The notes: a model not told the origin generated them from the sequence alone. Counted from the stretch's first letter, positions 6,682-15,092 are shown. The stretch is DNA of 16,617 nt from CAYLPT01 sp964385645 (GCA_964385645.1 CAYLPT010000136.1:1-16617); one strand, 5' to 3'. Numbers and translations: made by a program.

Positions 6682-7701
6682 GTGAAGACGGGCAAGGTGC
6701 CCCACGAGCTCCTGGCGCGGCTCCTCGCGCGTCTGCCCTCGGGCGACCCGCGGGTGGTCGTCGGGCCGAGGGTAGGGGAGGACGCGGCAGCGATCGCCTT
6801 CGGCGACTCGCTGCTGGTGGCCACCACCGACCCCATCACCTTCGCCACCGACCTGATCGGCTGGTACGCCGTCCACATCAGCGCCAACGACGTCGCTGTC
6901 ATGGGGGCCGAGCCCCGATGGTTCCTCGCCTCCCTGCTCCTGCCGCCGGAGACCGGAGAGGAGGCCCTCGCCGCCATCTTCGAGCAACTCGGGCGGGCCT
7001 GCGAGGGCCTCGGCGTATCGCTGGTCGGCGGCCACAGCGAGGTCACCGCGGGCATCGAGCGTCCTATCGTCGTCGGGTGCATGCTGGGCGAGGTCTCCCG
7101 TGACCGACTGGTCACCAGCGCCGGCGCGCGGCCCGGGGACCGGCTGGTGCTGGCCGGCCCCATCGCCATCGAGGGCACCGCGCTGCTCGCCCGAGAGGCG
7201 GCGGCGCGCCTGCGCGCCGCAGGGCTCACGGAGGCCGAGTTGTCAGAGGCGCGCGCCCTCCTCTTCGACCCCGGCATCAGCGTGGTCGCGGCGGCGCGCG
7301 CGGCGGTAGCGGCGGGCGGGGTGACGGCCCTGCACGACCCGACCGAGGGGGGCCTGGCAACCGGGCTGCGCGAGCTGGCGATGGCGTCGGGCGTGGGGCT
7401 GGAGGTGGAGGCCTCCGCCATCCCCCTGTTGGGGCTCACGCGGCGGGTCTGCGAGGCGCTTGGCCTCGAGTGGGCGGGGCTTATCGCCTCCGGCTCCCTG
7501 CTCGCCGCTACGCGGCCGGAGGCGGCCGACGCCGTCGTGGGCGCGCTGGGCAGGCAGGGGCGGCCGGCGAGCGCGATCGGCCGCGTGCTGGCCCCGGAGC
7601 AGGGGGTGTGGCTCGTCGAGGCCGGCACGCGGCGGCCCCTGCCCGAGTTCGCACGGGATGAGGTCGCCCGCTTCTTCTCGACGCAGGAGGGCGGGGCTTA
7701 G
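6682..7701 (+). CDS. AIR-synthase-related protein (PurM/HypE fold)
   Basis: A 339-residue protein from GTG 6682, with CGGAGG (6669-6674) 7 nt upstream; the frame is open further upstream but lacks a better start. The N-terminal AIR-synthase domain shows GPRVGEDAAAI (28-38), ATTDPITF (47-54), NDVAVMGAEP (69-78) and GGHSEV (116-121). The C-terminal domain shows PGDRLVLAGPI (151-161) and HDPTEGGL (218-225). These are the metal- and ATP-binding motifs of the PurM, HypE, SelD and ThiL superfamily. It lacks the C-terminal Pro-Arg-x-Cys tail of HypE, which carries the thiocarboxamide, and has no N-terminal Cys/Sec motif of SelD. No hyp or thi genes are nearby. It is therefore best called an AIR-synthase-related ATP-dependent enzyme of unknown substrate. 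It is the last gene of the plus-strand run. Confidence 0.85.
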   Translation: MKTGKVPHELLARLLARLPSGDPRVVVGPRVGEDAAAIAFGDSLLVATTDPITFATDLIGWYAVHISANDVAVMGAEPRWFLASLLLPPETGEEALAAIFEQLGRACEGLGVSLVGGHSEVTAGIERPIVVGCMLGEVSRDRLVTSAGARPGDRLVLAGPIAIEGTALLAREAAARLRAAGLTEAELSEARALLFDPGISVVAAARAAVAAGGVTALHDPTEGGLATGLRELAMASGVGLEVEASAIPLLGLTRRVCEALGLEWAGLIASGSLLAATRPEAADAVVGALGRQGRPASAIGRVLAPEQGVWLVEAGTRRPLPEFARDEVARFFSTQEGGA

Positions 7702-7715
7702 CCTAGCGGTCTGCC

Positions 7716-10265
7716 TCAGCGCCGACCGGCCTCCTCGGCTGGGGCGGGCCCGGAGGAGGGGCCCTGAAGCAGCCGGGGGATCTCGATCGCCCGCGCCTTC
7801 CTCTCGTCAGTGTAGCGGGCCGCGTCGGCCGCGGTGCGCATCACCCGCGGGGTGAGGAAGACGAGCAGCTCGGATTTCTCCCGCACCGACGTCGTGCTGC
7901 GGAAGAACGCGCCGAGCAGGGGCAGGTCCCCCAGCAGCGGCACCCGGGTGGCGCTGCGGCGGAGCGTCTCCCGCATCAGCCCGCCGAGCACGACCGTGTT
8001 GCCCGCCTTCACGCTCAGGCTGGCCTCCGTCTGGCGGTTCTGCGTGGTGGGGAAGTCCTGCGCGCCGACCCTCACCACATCGCTGACGTCGTCCGCGGTC
8101 ACCAGCACGTTCATCTGCACGATGTCGCCCTGGGTCACCCGCGGCGTCACCAGCAACTGGATGCCCACCGGCTCGTAGCGGACGCTGGTGGAGATGACGC
8201 CCGCCACGCCCTCGCCGGTGCCGGTGGTGGTGGTGAGGGTGCCGGTCGGGAAGGGCTGCCGGGTGACCACCCGGATCGAGGCCGGCTGATTGTTCGCGGT
8301 GAAGATGGTGGGGGCGGAGAGGATGCGCGCGTGGCTGTCCTGGGAGAGCGCGGTCATGATCCCCGCGAAGTCCCCCGCAGTGATCTCGCCGAACAGCCCG
8401 AGGGGCCTCGTGACCGTGCCGTCGGCGGCCCTGGTCACCAGCCCGAGGTCAATGGAGGGCCGGCCCACGGGCGCGCCCTCATAGGATCCCAGGGTGGGCA
8501 GCCCCGGCCACTGGAAGCCGAAGGAGTTGTCGCGCTTGAGCGCCACCTCCGCGATGACCGCCTGGATGTAGACCTGCGGCGGGAGCACGTCCAGCTCCTC
8601 GAGCAGGCGCTGGATCAGCTCCAGCTGCTCGGAGGGCGCCGAGATCAGCAGGGTGTTCGTGTTGTCGTCCGCCGCGATGGTCGCCCGCGCGCCCACCGCG
8701 CCCGGCACCTCGGTGATGGCGGCCGGCTCGAACTCGGCCGGCATCGTGAGCATGTCCGGTATCTGCATGTCCGGGGGCGCGAAGACCTCGGTCTGGATGG
8801 GCACCACCTCCGGCGCCGGCATCGCCGGGGCCGCCTCCGCGGCTTGCGCCGCCAGGAATCCGGCCTCGGGCCGCTCCCGCTCACCCGCGAGCGGCTCCAG
8901 CTCGAGCGAGAGCCTCCCGGTGTCGCGGTCTGGCAGCCGCAGCTCGGGGCTGCGCTCCTGCGCGCGGGCGGCGACGGGGCGCGCCGTGGTCGTCGTGCGC
9001 GCGGCGGTGGTCGCGGCCCGCGAGGCCGTCGTCGTCTGCCCCCCGCTGGCCAGCCGGGCCGCCTGCCCGGCGCCGGTCGCCGCGGTCACCGAGGCCCCCA
9101 CCAGGGGGGCGACGAGCCGGGCCAGGTCGCTGGCAATGAGGTTCTGCACCGGGTACACGAAGTAGGCGTCCCGCAAGCTGATGGGCCGGTCGAGCTGGTC
9201 CACCAGCTCGCCGACCTGCCTCAGGTGCACCGGCGTGGCGCGGACGATGAGTGAGTTGGTGCGCGCGTCCGGGTAGCAGAACTCAGGGGTGACGCCCCGC
9301 TGTGCGGCCGCCGCCTGGGCGGGGCGCGCCGCCTGAGGCGTGGTTGCGGCCTGCACCCGCCGCTCCCAGGCCGCCACCGGGCCCCGCTGGCCAGCGGCGC
9401 CGCCGAAGACGATGGCGCCCACCAGGCTGGCCATCTCCTGGGCGTCCCGGTAGCGCAGCGGGAAGATCTGCAGACCGGTGGAGAGCTGGGCCTCCGCGTC
9501 CGCGATGAAGGCCAGCGCTCGGTGCACGTTCGCCGCCAGATCGCTGATGACCAGGGAGTTGGTTGCCGTGGGGGTGATGATCGCGTTCGCCGACAGCAGG
9601 GGTCTGATCTCGCCGGCGACAGTCTGGGCCTCGAGGTGCGTCAGCGAGATCACCTGGGTGATGAGCTCGTCGCTGAGCGGGACGTCCTCGGGTCGCTGGC
9701 CGAAGCGCATCGGCAGGCTCGACTGCATAGCATCCCTGATCGGGAGCACCTTGTAGATGCCTGTCGGCGCCCGCACCATGGTGAACCCGCGCACCTCCAG
9801 CACCGAGTTCAGGATCTGGAAGGCGACATCCACCGGCACCGGGTCGGGGGCGATGATCGTCACCGGCCCCGTGACCTGCTCCGACTTCACGATGGTGACC
9901 CCCGCGGCCTCGCTGAGGGTCTTGAGCAGGTGGTCTATCTCCAGTCCGTAGACGTCCATGCCGATGAGCGTTGTGCCCTCCCCGCTGCGCACGACATCTA
10001 TCCTGGGCGGCTGGGCCGCCGCGCGAGAGGGTGCGGGTGAGGGCGGGGCGGCCGGCGCGGTCGCCGGCCGGCCCGCCGCGGCGGCCGCGGCCTCCGGCCG
10101 CTGGCCGGGAAGCCGCACGCCGCCGGACTCCCTGGGGGCGCCTGCGTACCCCCGCACGGGGCCCAGGCCCATCAGGCACGCGGCCAGCGCGCCGCACAGC
10201 AGCGCCCGCCCGCTTGCGCCGGCCAGGCGTCCGCCGACGGGGATGCGCTCTTGTGTACCGGTCAT
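7716..10265 (-). CDS. gspD: Type II secretion system secretin GspD (PilQ-like)
   Basis: An 849-residue outer-membrane channel protein. I take the ATG whose complement is at 10263-10265, because AAGGA lies 8 nt upstream; the frame is open to 10346. The N-terminus has a hydrophobic stretch at 21-41; both a signal peptidase I site after GYA (39-41) and a lipobox-like LAAC (27-30) are possible. A Pro/Ala-rich linker (about 43-88) follows, then the N0 domain (about 97-178), two ring-building N domains (about 203-362) and a third (about 366-560) interrupted by a long low-complexity insert (about 395-525). The secretin barrel covers about 560-808, ending in the hallmark RVPLLGDLPLLGAFF (774-788) and SELLVFLTPRVM. 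It is the last gene of the T2SS operon, 73 nt after the gspC-like gene, and convergent with the AIR-synthase-related gene. Confidence 0.95.
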   Translation of the reverse strand: MTGTQERIPVGGRLAGASGRALLCGALAACLMGLGPVRGYAGAPRESGGVRLPGQRPEAAAAAAGRPATAPAAPPSPAPSRAAAQPPRIDVVRSGEGTTLIGMDVYGLEIDHLLKTLSEAAGVTIVKSEQVTGPVTIIAPDPVPVDVAFQILNSVLEVRGFTMVRAPTGIYKVLPIRDAMQSSLPMRFGQRPEDVPLSDELITQVISLTHLEAQTVAGEIRPLLSANAIITPTATNSLVISDLAANVHRALAFIADAEAQLSTGLQIFPLRYRDAQEMASLVGAIVFGGAAGQRGPVAAWERRVQAATTPQAARPAQAAAAQRGVTPEFCYPDARTNSLIVRATPVHLRQVGELVDQLDRPISLRDAYFVYPVQNLIASDLARLVAPLVGASVTAATGAGQAARLASGGQTTTASRAATTAARTTTTARPVAARAQERSPELRLPDRDTGRLSLELEPLAGERERPEAGFLAAQAAEAAPAMPAPEVVPIQTEVFAPPDMQIPDMLTMPAEFEPAAITEVPGAVGARATIAADDNTNTLLISAPSEQLELIQRLLEELDVLPPQVYIQAVIAEVALKRDNSFGFQWPGLPTLGSYEGAPVGRPSIDLGLVTRAADGTVTRPLGLFGEITAGDFAGIMTALSQDSHARILSAPTIFTANNQPASIRVVTRQPFPTGTLTTTTGTGEGVAGVISTSVRYEPVGIQLLVTPRVTQGDIVQMNVLVTADDVSDVVRVGAQDFPTTQNRQTEASLSVKAGNTVVLGGLMRETLRRSATRVPLLGDLPLLGAFFRSTTSVREKSELLVFLTPRVMRTAADAARYTDERKARAIEIPRLLQGPSSGPAPAEEAGRR

Positions 10266-10338
10266 GTCCAGCATCCTTCCCTGCTCGGTCTTTCCGCCCG
10301 CGGAGACGCCACGGCCCTGCGGTCGGCCGGGCCGGCGC

Positions 10339-10959
10339 TCACCCACGGGGCCGTTCCTGCGCCGGGGGCGCCGGCCCCCGGCGCAGCGGCGTCAGCCCGT
10401 AGTCGTTCGTCCGGCTCAGCGTCACCGTCCTCGAGCCGGCCCTCAGTCTCAGCTCATCCCTGGTTGCGCTCGTCACTGTCGCGCCAAGAAACTGCCCGCC
10501 CACCAGGAGGAACTCAGAGGCCCCCGTGCTCTCGTTCTGCACGATCCCGTACACCTTGTCGTCCACCGTGATGTAGCCCACATAGGACCATCCCGAGGTA
10601 TCTGGCCCTCGCTCCCGCTCTGGGCGCGGCTCCGGCTCGGGCCTCGGGCGCGGCGGCTCCGGCGGAAGGGGCAGGGTCTCTCGCCTCGGGGGGGACGGCG
10701 CCTGCCTCCGCACCGAGAAGAGGTCCAGTCTGGCGACCTGGGCGTAGCGATCGAAGTCGGCGTCCGGCGGGGCCGCCGGGCGCAGCGGCGCCGCTTCCGA
10801 CGCCTCGGCCGCTTGGCCGGCGCGGCGCTCGCGCCGCGAGGAGCCGGCGTCGCCCGCGCGCGGCGGCCGGTTGCTGGTGAGGGTGTACACGAGCAGCACC
10901 ACCGCCGCGAGCAGGCCGACCATCAGCATCGTCGAGCGCGGGCTACGCTTCTGCACCAT
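10339..10959 (-). CDS. GspC/PilP-like inner-membrane connector protein
   Basis: 206 residues from the ATG at 10959, preceded by AGGAGG; it overlaps the end of the gspM-like gene by 17 nt. Residues 10-27 are a single membrane helix after a basic start, giving a periplasmic body. A Pro/Glu/Arg-rich linker (about 86-118) leads to a small beta domain (about 122-190) with WSYVGYITVDDKVYGIV and FLLVGGQFLGATV, as in the homology region of GspC and in PilP. This domain binds the N0 domain of the secretin, encoded directly downstream. No PDZ or coiled-coil region follows, so the C-terminal extension of classical GspC is missing and the layout is nearer to PilP. The sequence similarity is low, and the call rests partly on position between the GspM-like gene and the secretin gene. 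Confidence 0.7.
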   Translation of the reverse strand: MVQKRSPRSTMLMVGLLAAVVLLVYTLTSNRPPRAGDAGSSRRERRAGQAAEASEAAPLRPAAPPDADFDRYAQVARLDLFSVRRQAPSPPRRETLPLPPEPPRPRPEPEPRPERERGPDTSGWSYVGYITVDDKVYGIVQNESTGASEFLLVGGQFLGATVTSATRDELRLRAGSRTVTLSRTNDYGLTPLRRGPAPPAQERPRG

Positions 10960-11518
10960 CCCCTCCCTCCTCCTCAGCATCCCCGGGGCCCAGGACATAG
11001 GCGTACGCGTGGACCACGGTGCGCAGCCGCCCCGGCGTCCCCCGGACCGACGAGATCTCCACCCCCTCCACCCAGAGCCGTTCGGCTGGCTGCTCCAATT
11101 CGTAGAGCATCCGCACCATCTGGTCGTAACTGGACTCGAACTCGAAGGTGATCGGGTACTTCATGCACCCCGCGCTGGGCTGGGGCTCGCCGGGCCGCAC
11201 CCGTGTCAGCGATACGCCCAGGCGCGCGCTGAGGGCCTCTATATCGCGCACGAGCTGGGGCGCGACGATGTAGCCGCCGGGCCGCGCGATGTCGGCCGCG
11301 GCGGCGCGCAGCCGCGCAATCTCCTCCTCGATCTCCGGCACCGCCTCCCGCATCGCGGCGGCCTGCTCGATCTCGGCGCGCAGCGACTCCTCTTCCCTCG
11401 CCAGCTCCCGCGACTTCGCCAACATCGGCCGCGCGAGCCCGAACACGAGCGCAGACAGCACCAGCGCCGCGGCGCCCGCGGCGAGCAGCGCTCGTTCCCT
11501 GGGCAAGAGCCGCGACAT
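10943..11518 (-). CDS. gspM: GspM/PilO-like T2SS inner-membrane protein
   Basis: 191 residues from the ATG at 11518, 2 nt after the gspL stop, with GGAGGG 6 nt upstream. Layout: short cytoplasmic start MSRLLPRERAL, a membrane helix (about 10-30), a coiled coil rich in Glu, Arg and Ala (about 36-76), then a ferredoxin-like periplasmic domain (about 82-177) with VRDIEALSARLGVSLTRV and FESSYDQMVRMLYELEQ, the typical PilO/GspM pattern. In the machine it pairs with GspL and helps transmit force from the ATPase to the pseudopilus. The tail (about 177-191) is acidic. Sequence conservation in this family is weak, but the layout and gene order are decisive. PilO is an equally good family name. Confidence 0.82.
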   Translation of the reverse strand: MSRLLPRERALLAAGAAALVLSALVFGLARPMLAKSRELAREEESLRAEIEQAAAMREAVPEIEEEIARLRAAAADIARPGGYIVAPQLVRDIEALSARLGVSLTRVRPGEPQPSAGCMKYPITFEFESSYDQMVRMLYELEQPAERLWVEGVEISSVRGTPGRLRTVVHAYAYVLGPGDAEEEGGDGAEA

Positions 11519-11520
11519 GC

Positions 11521-13149
11521 TCAGCCCTCCCCCCCGGGCAGCCCCTGCATCGGCGAGAGTTCGCCTGCCTCGGGGCGGGGCTTGCGCTCCGTCCACAGAT
11601 CGCCCCGCAGCGTGAAGACGATCCCGGTCGGCCCCCGGCCCGTCGCGGTGTCGGCCCGCTCCAGGGTCACCCGGCTCAGGAGCGGCGACCGGGCCAGCGC
11701 CGCCTGGAGATCAGCGGCCGCGCCCAGGCTCGGGGCCTCCCCGCGGATGTCTACGGGCTGGTTCGCCCGCAGCGTGAACTGGGTGAGCACGAGCTCGTCG
11801 GGGGCGTACATGCCGATGGCCCGCAGCAGCTCGAGCACCATGTAGCGCCTGATGTGGGCCTCCGACAGCCGCTCCGCCTGGGCCTGCAGTCGGTCCCGCT
11901 CCTCTCGGAGGGCCCCGATGTCGCCCATGCTGTCCCGGGCCAGCTCGAGCTCCTCGCGAAGCCGCGACACCTCGGCGGCGCGCGCGGCCAGCGCCCGCGC
12001 CGAGACCAGGTAGCCAACGAGCAGCCCGAGGGCGGCCAGGAGCGCAGCCGCCAACCCCGCCCGGCGGACCAGCCGCGCGCGGCGGGCCTCCAGCACCTCA
12101 GGCGGCACAAGAGAGATCGTCCAGGCGCTCCGGCCGATGCCGCGCAGGCCCTGCGCGATCGCCAGCAGGCAGGAGTTCGCCGCCTCTTCGTCACCCCCCC
12201 AGAGAACGGCCTGTGGGAAGCTGCCCCGGATCGAGAGACGCTGCGGCTCCGCCCCCAGCGCCTCGGCGAGGGCGCGGTCCAGGGCCGGCGTGGCGGCCGC
12301 CGCCCCGGCGAGCAGCACCCGGGAGATCACCGCCGGCCCCGCCGAGAGTGCGGATCGGCGCACCTCGCCGCAGAAGCTGTCGAGCCAGGCCCCCACCCGG
12401 GCCGGGCGGGGCTGCCGCGCCAGCACGTGCAGGCCCTCAGTCCGCATGAGGCGCTCGGCGTCCTGCCACTCGAGCCCGAGATCGTCCCGCAGCGCCTGGG
12501 TGAGTTGCTGGCCGCCCAGCGCCACCGATCGGGTCAGCCGCAGCCGGCCCCCCTCGGAGACGTTGATGGTGCTCGCCCGGTGGCCCACCTCGATGGCGAT
12601 GGTGAGCCCAGGCGGCCCCTCGCCCCGCAGGCGCACCAGGTCGTGCAGCCCCAGCGCATCCACCGTGAGCGCCACCACGCTCAGCCCCAGGTCGCGGGCA
12701 AGCTGGAGGTAGCCGCGCACCAGCTCGCGGGGCGCCGCCACCACCAGCACGTCCTGCAGGCCTGCCTGCTCCCGGGAGGGGCCCAAGGGCTGGAAGTCGA
12801 GCACCACCTGTTCGAGGGGGAAGGGGATGTGGTCGCTGACGTCCAGCTCAACCACCCGGCGCAGCCCCGCCCGGTCGGCCGGCGGAAGGGCGCTGATGCG
12901 CGCCGTGACCTGTCGCCTCGGCATGGCGATGACGGCTGCCCGCGCCCGGATCCCGGCCTTCGCCAGCGCGCCGCGGATGGTGGCCACGAGAGGCCCCCGC
13001 TCACCCCCCACCTCCCAGCGGTACCCCTGCGGGAGCTGCTCCTCGGCGAAGCGGACCGCGCGCACCAGGTGGCGGCGCTCCCGCAGGAGCGCAACCTTCA
13101 CCGAGCGCGACCCGATGTCTATGCCGACTGTGGCGCCGGGCAGCAGCAT
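11521..13149 (-). CDS. gspL: GspL: PilM-like head fused to PilN-like domain
   Basis: 542 residues from the ATG at 13149 (GTG at 13152 is possible); upstream GAGGTGAGG serves as ribosome binding site and overlaps the gspK stop region. Residues 1-340 are an actin-like cytoplasmic domain: phosphate-loop motif VGIDIGSRSVKVALL (8-22), HIPFPLEQVVLDFQPLG (107-123), IEVGHRASTINV (186-197) and VLLAGAAA (278-285). Residues about 363-382 are the membrane helix, 386-430 a coiled coil, and about 435-520 the PilN-like ferredoxin-fold domain. GspL recruits the ATPase GspE to the inner membrane. In type IV pili these halves are two proteins, PilM and PilN; in T2SS they are one, as here. The head resembles PilM more than typical GspL, because the nucleotide-binding motif is well kept. 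Confidence 0.88.
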   Translation of the reverse strand: MLLPGATVGIDIGSRSVKVALLRERRHLVRAVRFAEEQLPQGYRWEVGGERGPLVATIRGALAKAGIRARAAVIAMPRRQVTARISALPPADRAGLRRVVELDVSDHIPFPLEQVVLDFQPLGPSREQAGLQDVLVVAAPRELVRGYLQLARDLGLSVVALTVDALGLHDLVRLRGEGPPGLTIAIEVGHRASTINVSEGGRLRLTRSVALGGQQLTQALRDDLGLEWQDAERLMRTEGLHVLARQPRPARVGAWLDSFCGEVRRSALSAGPAVISRVLLAGAAAATPALDRALAEALGAEPQRLSIRGSFPQAVLWGGDEEAANSCLLAIAQGLRGIGRSAWTISLVPPEVLEARRARLVRRAGLAAALLAALGLLVGYLVSARALAARAAEVSRLREELELARDSMGDIGALREERDRLQAQAERLSEAHIRRYMVLELLRAIGMYAPDELVLTQFTLRANQPVDIRGEAPSLGAAADLQAALARSPLLSRVTLERADTATGRGPTGIVFTLRGDLWTERKPRPEAGELSPMQGLPGGEG

Positions 13150-13153
13150 CACC

Positions 13154-14425
13154 TCACCTCAACAGCCCTGCGTATTCAAGTCCCACCTCCGGCGGGGAGA
13201 GCGGCTCATCCACCTCCCACTGTCCGACGACCTCCACGCCCCCCTCCCGGCGGCGCACTAGCGCCACCACAGTCGCGTACCCGCCCTCTTCGGTATACCC
13301 CATGGACTCGATGATGAACGATGAGGACTTCGTCGTCAGCCGGTCTATCAGCAGCGTGAAGGATACCAGCCCCTCCCCGTGCTCGAACAGCGCCTGGGCC
13401 ACCTCGCCCAAGGACAGGAAGGGGGCGTCCGCCCTGCGCTCGATGATCCCCGCCGCCAACTGCGGCGAGCTGCCCGGCAGGGCCAGCAGCACCTCCAGCG
13501 GCGCGGTGTTCACGTTGATCTGGCCCGGGATTCGGGGGCCGTCCGCGACCGTCACCTGGTCCAGGATGGCGACGACCTTGTCGAAGTCGAGCCCCGCCAC
13601 GGTGCTGAGCTGAGCGAGCGAGGTGTAGCGGTTGCCGGGCAGGAGGTTGAGCCCGTGCCAGATCTGCTCGGCGTCGTACATGGTGAGAAAGGCGCCGAGC
13701 TTCGCCATCACCGAGTCCCTGAAGGCCTCGTGGTCCCAGGCGCGGAAGGAGTTCAGGTTGAGGCGCTGGCCGCCCTCGGCGTCGGTGTTGAGCGAGGAGG
13801 ATTCCACGGTGAGCAGCTCCCGCAGGCCTCGCCGGACACCCGCGCGCGAGTGGAACAGCTCGGGCGTGATGCCGCGCACCAGGAGCAGCTCGCCCAGGGT
13901 CTGAAAGGCGCCCTCCCGCGGCAGATAGGGGTAGGGGAGGCCCTCGTAGTAGCCGCGGCCGGCCCCCGCGTGCCCGCGCCACTCGGCGATGGCGGCCGCG
14001 ATCTCGGGGCTGCCCGTCAGGCGAGCCAGGGTCTGGAGGTCGGCCAGGTTGACGTTGATGCGGCCCGCCGCGTCGTGGACGCGCACCCGGTAGAACCCGG
14101 GGCCCAGCGCGCGGGGCAGCTCGAGCGTCTCCTCGTGGAGGGGCCCCCACGGATCGGCCAGGGTGTCGACGCGCTCGTCGTCATAGAGCAGCAGGGCGCG
14201 CGCGTGGTTGATGCCGGCCTCGGCGAGGAAGAGGGCCTGGAGCTTGCGCACCGCGGCCCGCGAGGAGAGGAGCTCCACGCGCACGACCGCGGTGATGCCG
14301 ACGGCCAACACCGTCAGCAGCACCACCGCGAACACCGCGAGCACGAGGACTACGCCTCGCTCCCCGCGTGCCGCGCTAGCGGGCCGCCAGAGGCACGATG
14401 CTTCGGAAGGTGTGTGCACGTCCAC
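13154..14425 (-). CDS. gspK: Minor pseudopilin GspK
   Basis: 423 residues from the GTG at 14425 (a second in-frame GTG at 14419 is possible); it overlaps gspJ by about 50 nt. A leader ending in GERG (21-24) is followed by the hydrophobic segment VVLVLAVFAVVLLTVLAVG; like other GspK proteins it lacks the Glu at position 5 of the mature protein. AEAGI (68-72) is typical for this class. The large periplasmic part has AAGRINVNLADLQTL (119-133) and GQINVNTAPLEVLLALPG (301-318), the repeated helix-hairpin-type elements of GspK. GspK caps the pseudopilus tip together with GspI and GspJ. It is longer than the usual 300-340 residues; the extra length lies in the middle of the globular part. Confidence 0.92.
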   Translation of the reverse strand: MDVHTPSEASCLWRPASAARGERGVVLVLAVFAVVLLTVLAVGITAVVRVELLSSRAAVRKLQALFLAEAGINHARALLLYDDERVDTLADPWGPLHEETLELPRALGPGFYRVRVHDAAGRINVNLADLQTLARLTGSPEIAAAIAEWRGHAGAGRGYYEGLPYPYLPREGAFQTLGELLLVRGITPELFHSRAGVRRGLRELLTVESSSLNTDAEGGQRLNLNSFRAWDHEAFRDSVMAKLGAFLTMYDAEQIWHGLNLLPGNRYTSLAQLSTVAGLDFDKVVAILDQVTVADGPRIPGQINVNTAPLEVLLALPGSSPQLAAGIIERRADAPFLSLGEVAQALFEHGEGLVSFTLLIDRLTTKSSSFIIESMGYTEEGGYATVVALVRRREGGVEVVGQWEVDEPLSPPEVGLEYAGLLR

Positions 14426-15092
14426 GCTCGTCAGTGATGATGAAGGCCACCGCCACCGCCTGCGGCAGCCGGTTCCCCCACAGCTCGGAGTCCCACTGCG
14501 TCCACCAGTCCTGCCCGTCGTAGTAGCGAAAGCGCAGCTCCCGCACCCGGGTCGAAAGCAGCTCCGCCTTCATCCAGGTCATCTGCTGCCGGTGTACCAT
14601 CTCGTGGGCCGCCACGGGGACGACGGCCAGCTCCCGGTAGAGGCCCGCTGGGCCCTGCTCGGAGGCCTCGCGGAGAACATAGCGCACCCCCACGAAGTCG
14701 GTCAGCGGCGGGCCCAGGCCCTGCGCCCAGAGCGCGCGCAGCTCGTCGGGCAGCAGCGCGCTCCGGTCGGCTGCCGAGGAGTGAGTGGAGAGCTCGAGCG
14801 CATCCGAGCGGCCCCGATCGCCCGCCGGGGTGCCGATGAAGTAGCCGGCCGTGCGGTGCAGGCCCAGGTAGGCATCCCGCAGGTCCCGCCCGATCATCTG
14901 GAGGACGGCCCGCGCCTCCTGGTTGAGGGTCGCCGCCTCGTCCGCCCGCGCCCAGACGTTCAGGCAGGTCGAGATGGTGATCACGATACCCCCCGCCAGC
15001 AGGGCCACGAAGGTCATCGCGATGGAGAGCTCCAGCAGCGTGAAGCCCCCCCGCGCATGCCTATAGGAGAGCGGTTGAGAACGTGACCGCAC
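14376..15092 (-). CDS. gspJ: Minor pseudopilin GspJ
   Basis: 238 residues from a GTG at 15092, supported by GGGAG 5 nt upstream; the start lies 32 nt inside the gspI coding sequence. The prepilin leader ends RHARGG, followed by FTLLELSIAMTFVALLAGGI, with Gly at -1 and Glu at +5. The globular part has QEARAVLQMIGRDLRDAYLG (58-77), and the C-terminal part NRLPQAVAVAFIITDERG is the usual GspJ ending. It should be cleaved and methylated by the prepilin peptidase, not encoded here, and form the tip complex with GspI and GspK. Confidence 0.93.
   Translation of the reverse strand: MRSRSQPLSYRHARGGFTLLELSIAMTFVALLAGGIVITISTCLNVWARADEAATLNQEARAVLQMIGRDLRDAYLGLHRTAGYFIGTPAGDRGRSDALELSTHSSAADRSALLPDELRALWAQGLGPPLTDFVGVRYVLREASEQGPAGLYRELAVVPVAAHEMVHRQQMTWMKAELLSTRVRELRFRYYDGQDWWTQWDSELWGNRLPQAVAVAFIITDERGRAHTFRSIVPLAAR

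Noticed and set aside
8200..8250. Run of GGTGGTGGT-like triplets as a repeat element
   Set aside because: It is inside gspD and encodes the Thr-rich loop TLTTTTGTGEG of the secretin domain, so it is ordinary low-complexity coding sequence.
8331..9254. Plus-strand open frame opposite gspD
   Set aside because: Antisense to a well-supported secretin, very rich in Arg, Gly and His, with no motif.
11854..14437. Plus-strand open frames of 486 and 352 codons opposite gspL and gspK
   Set aside because: Shadow frames; the minus-strand genes have unmistakable domains and operon context.
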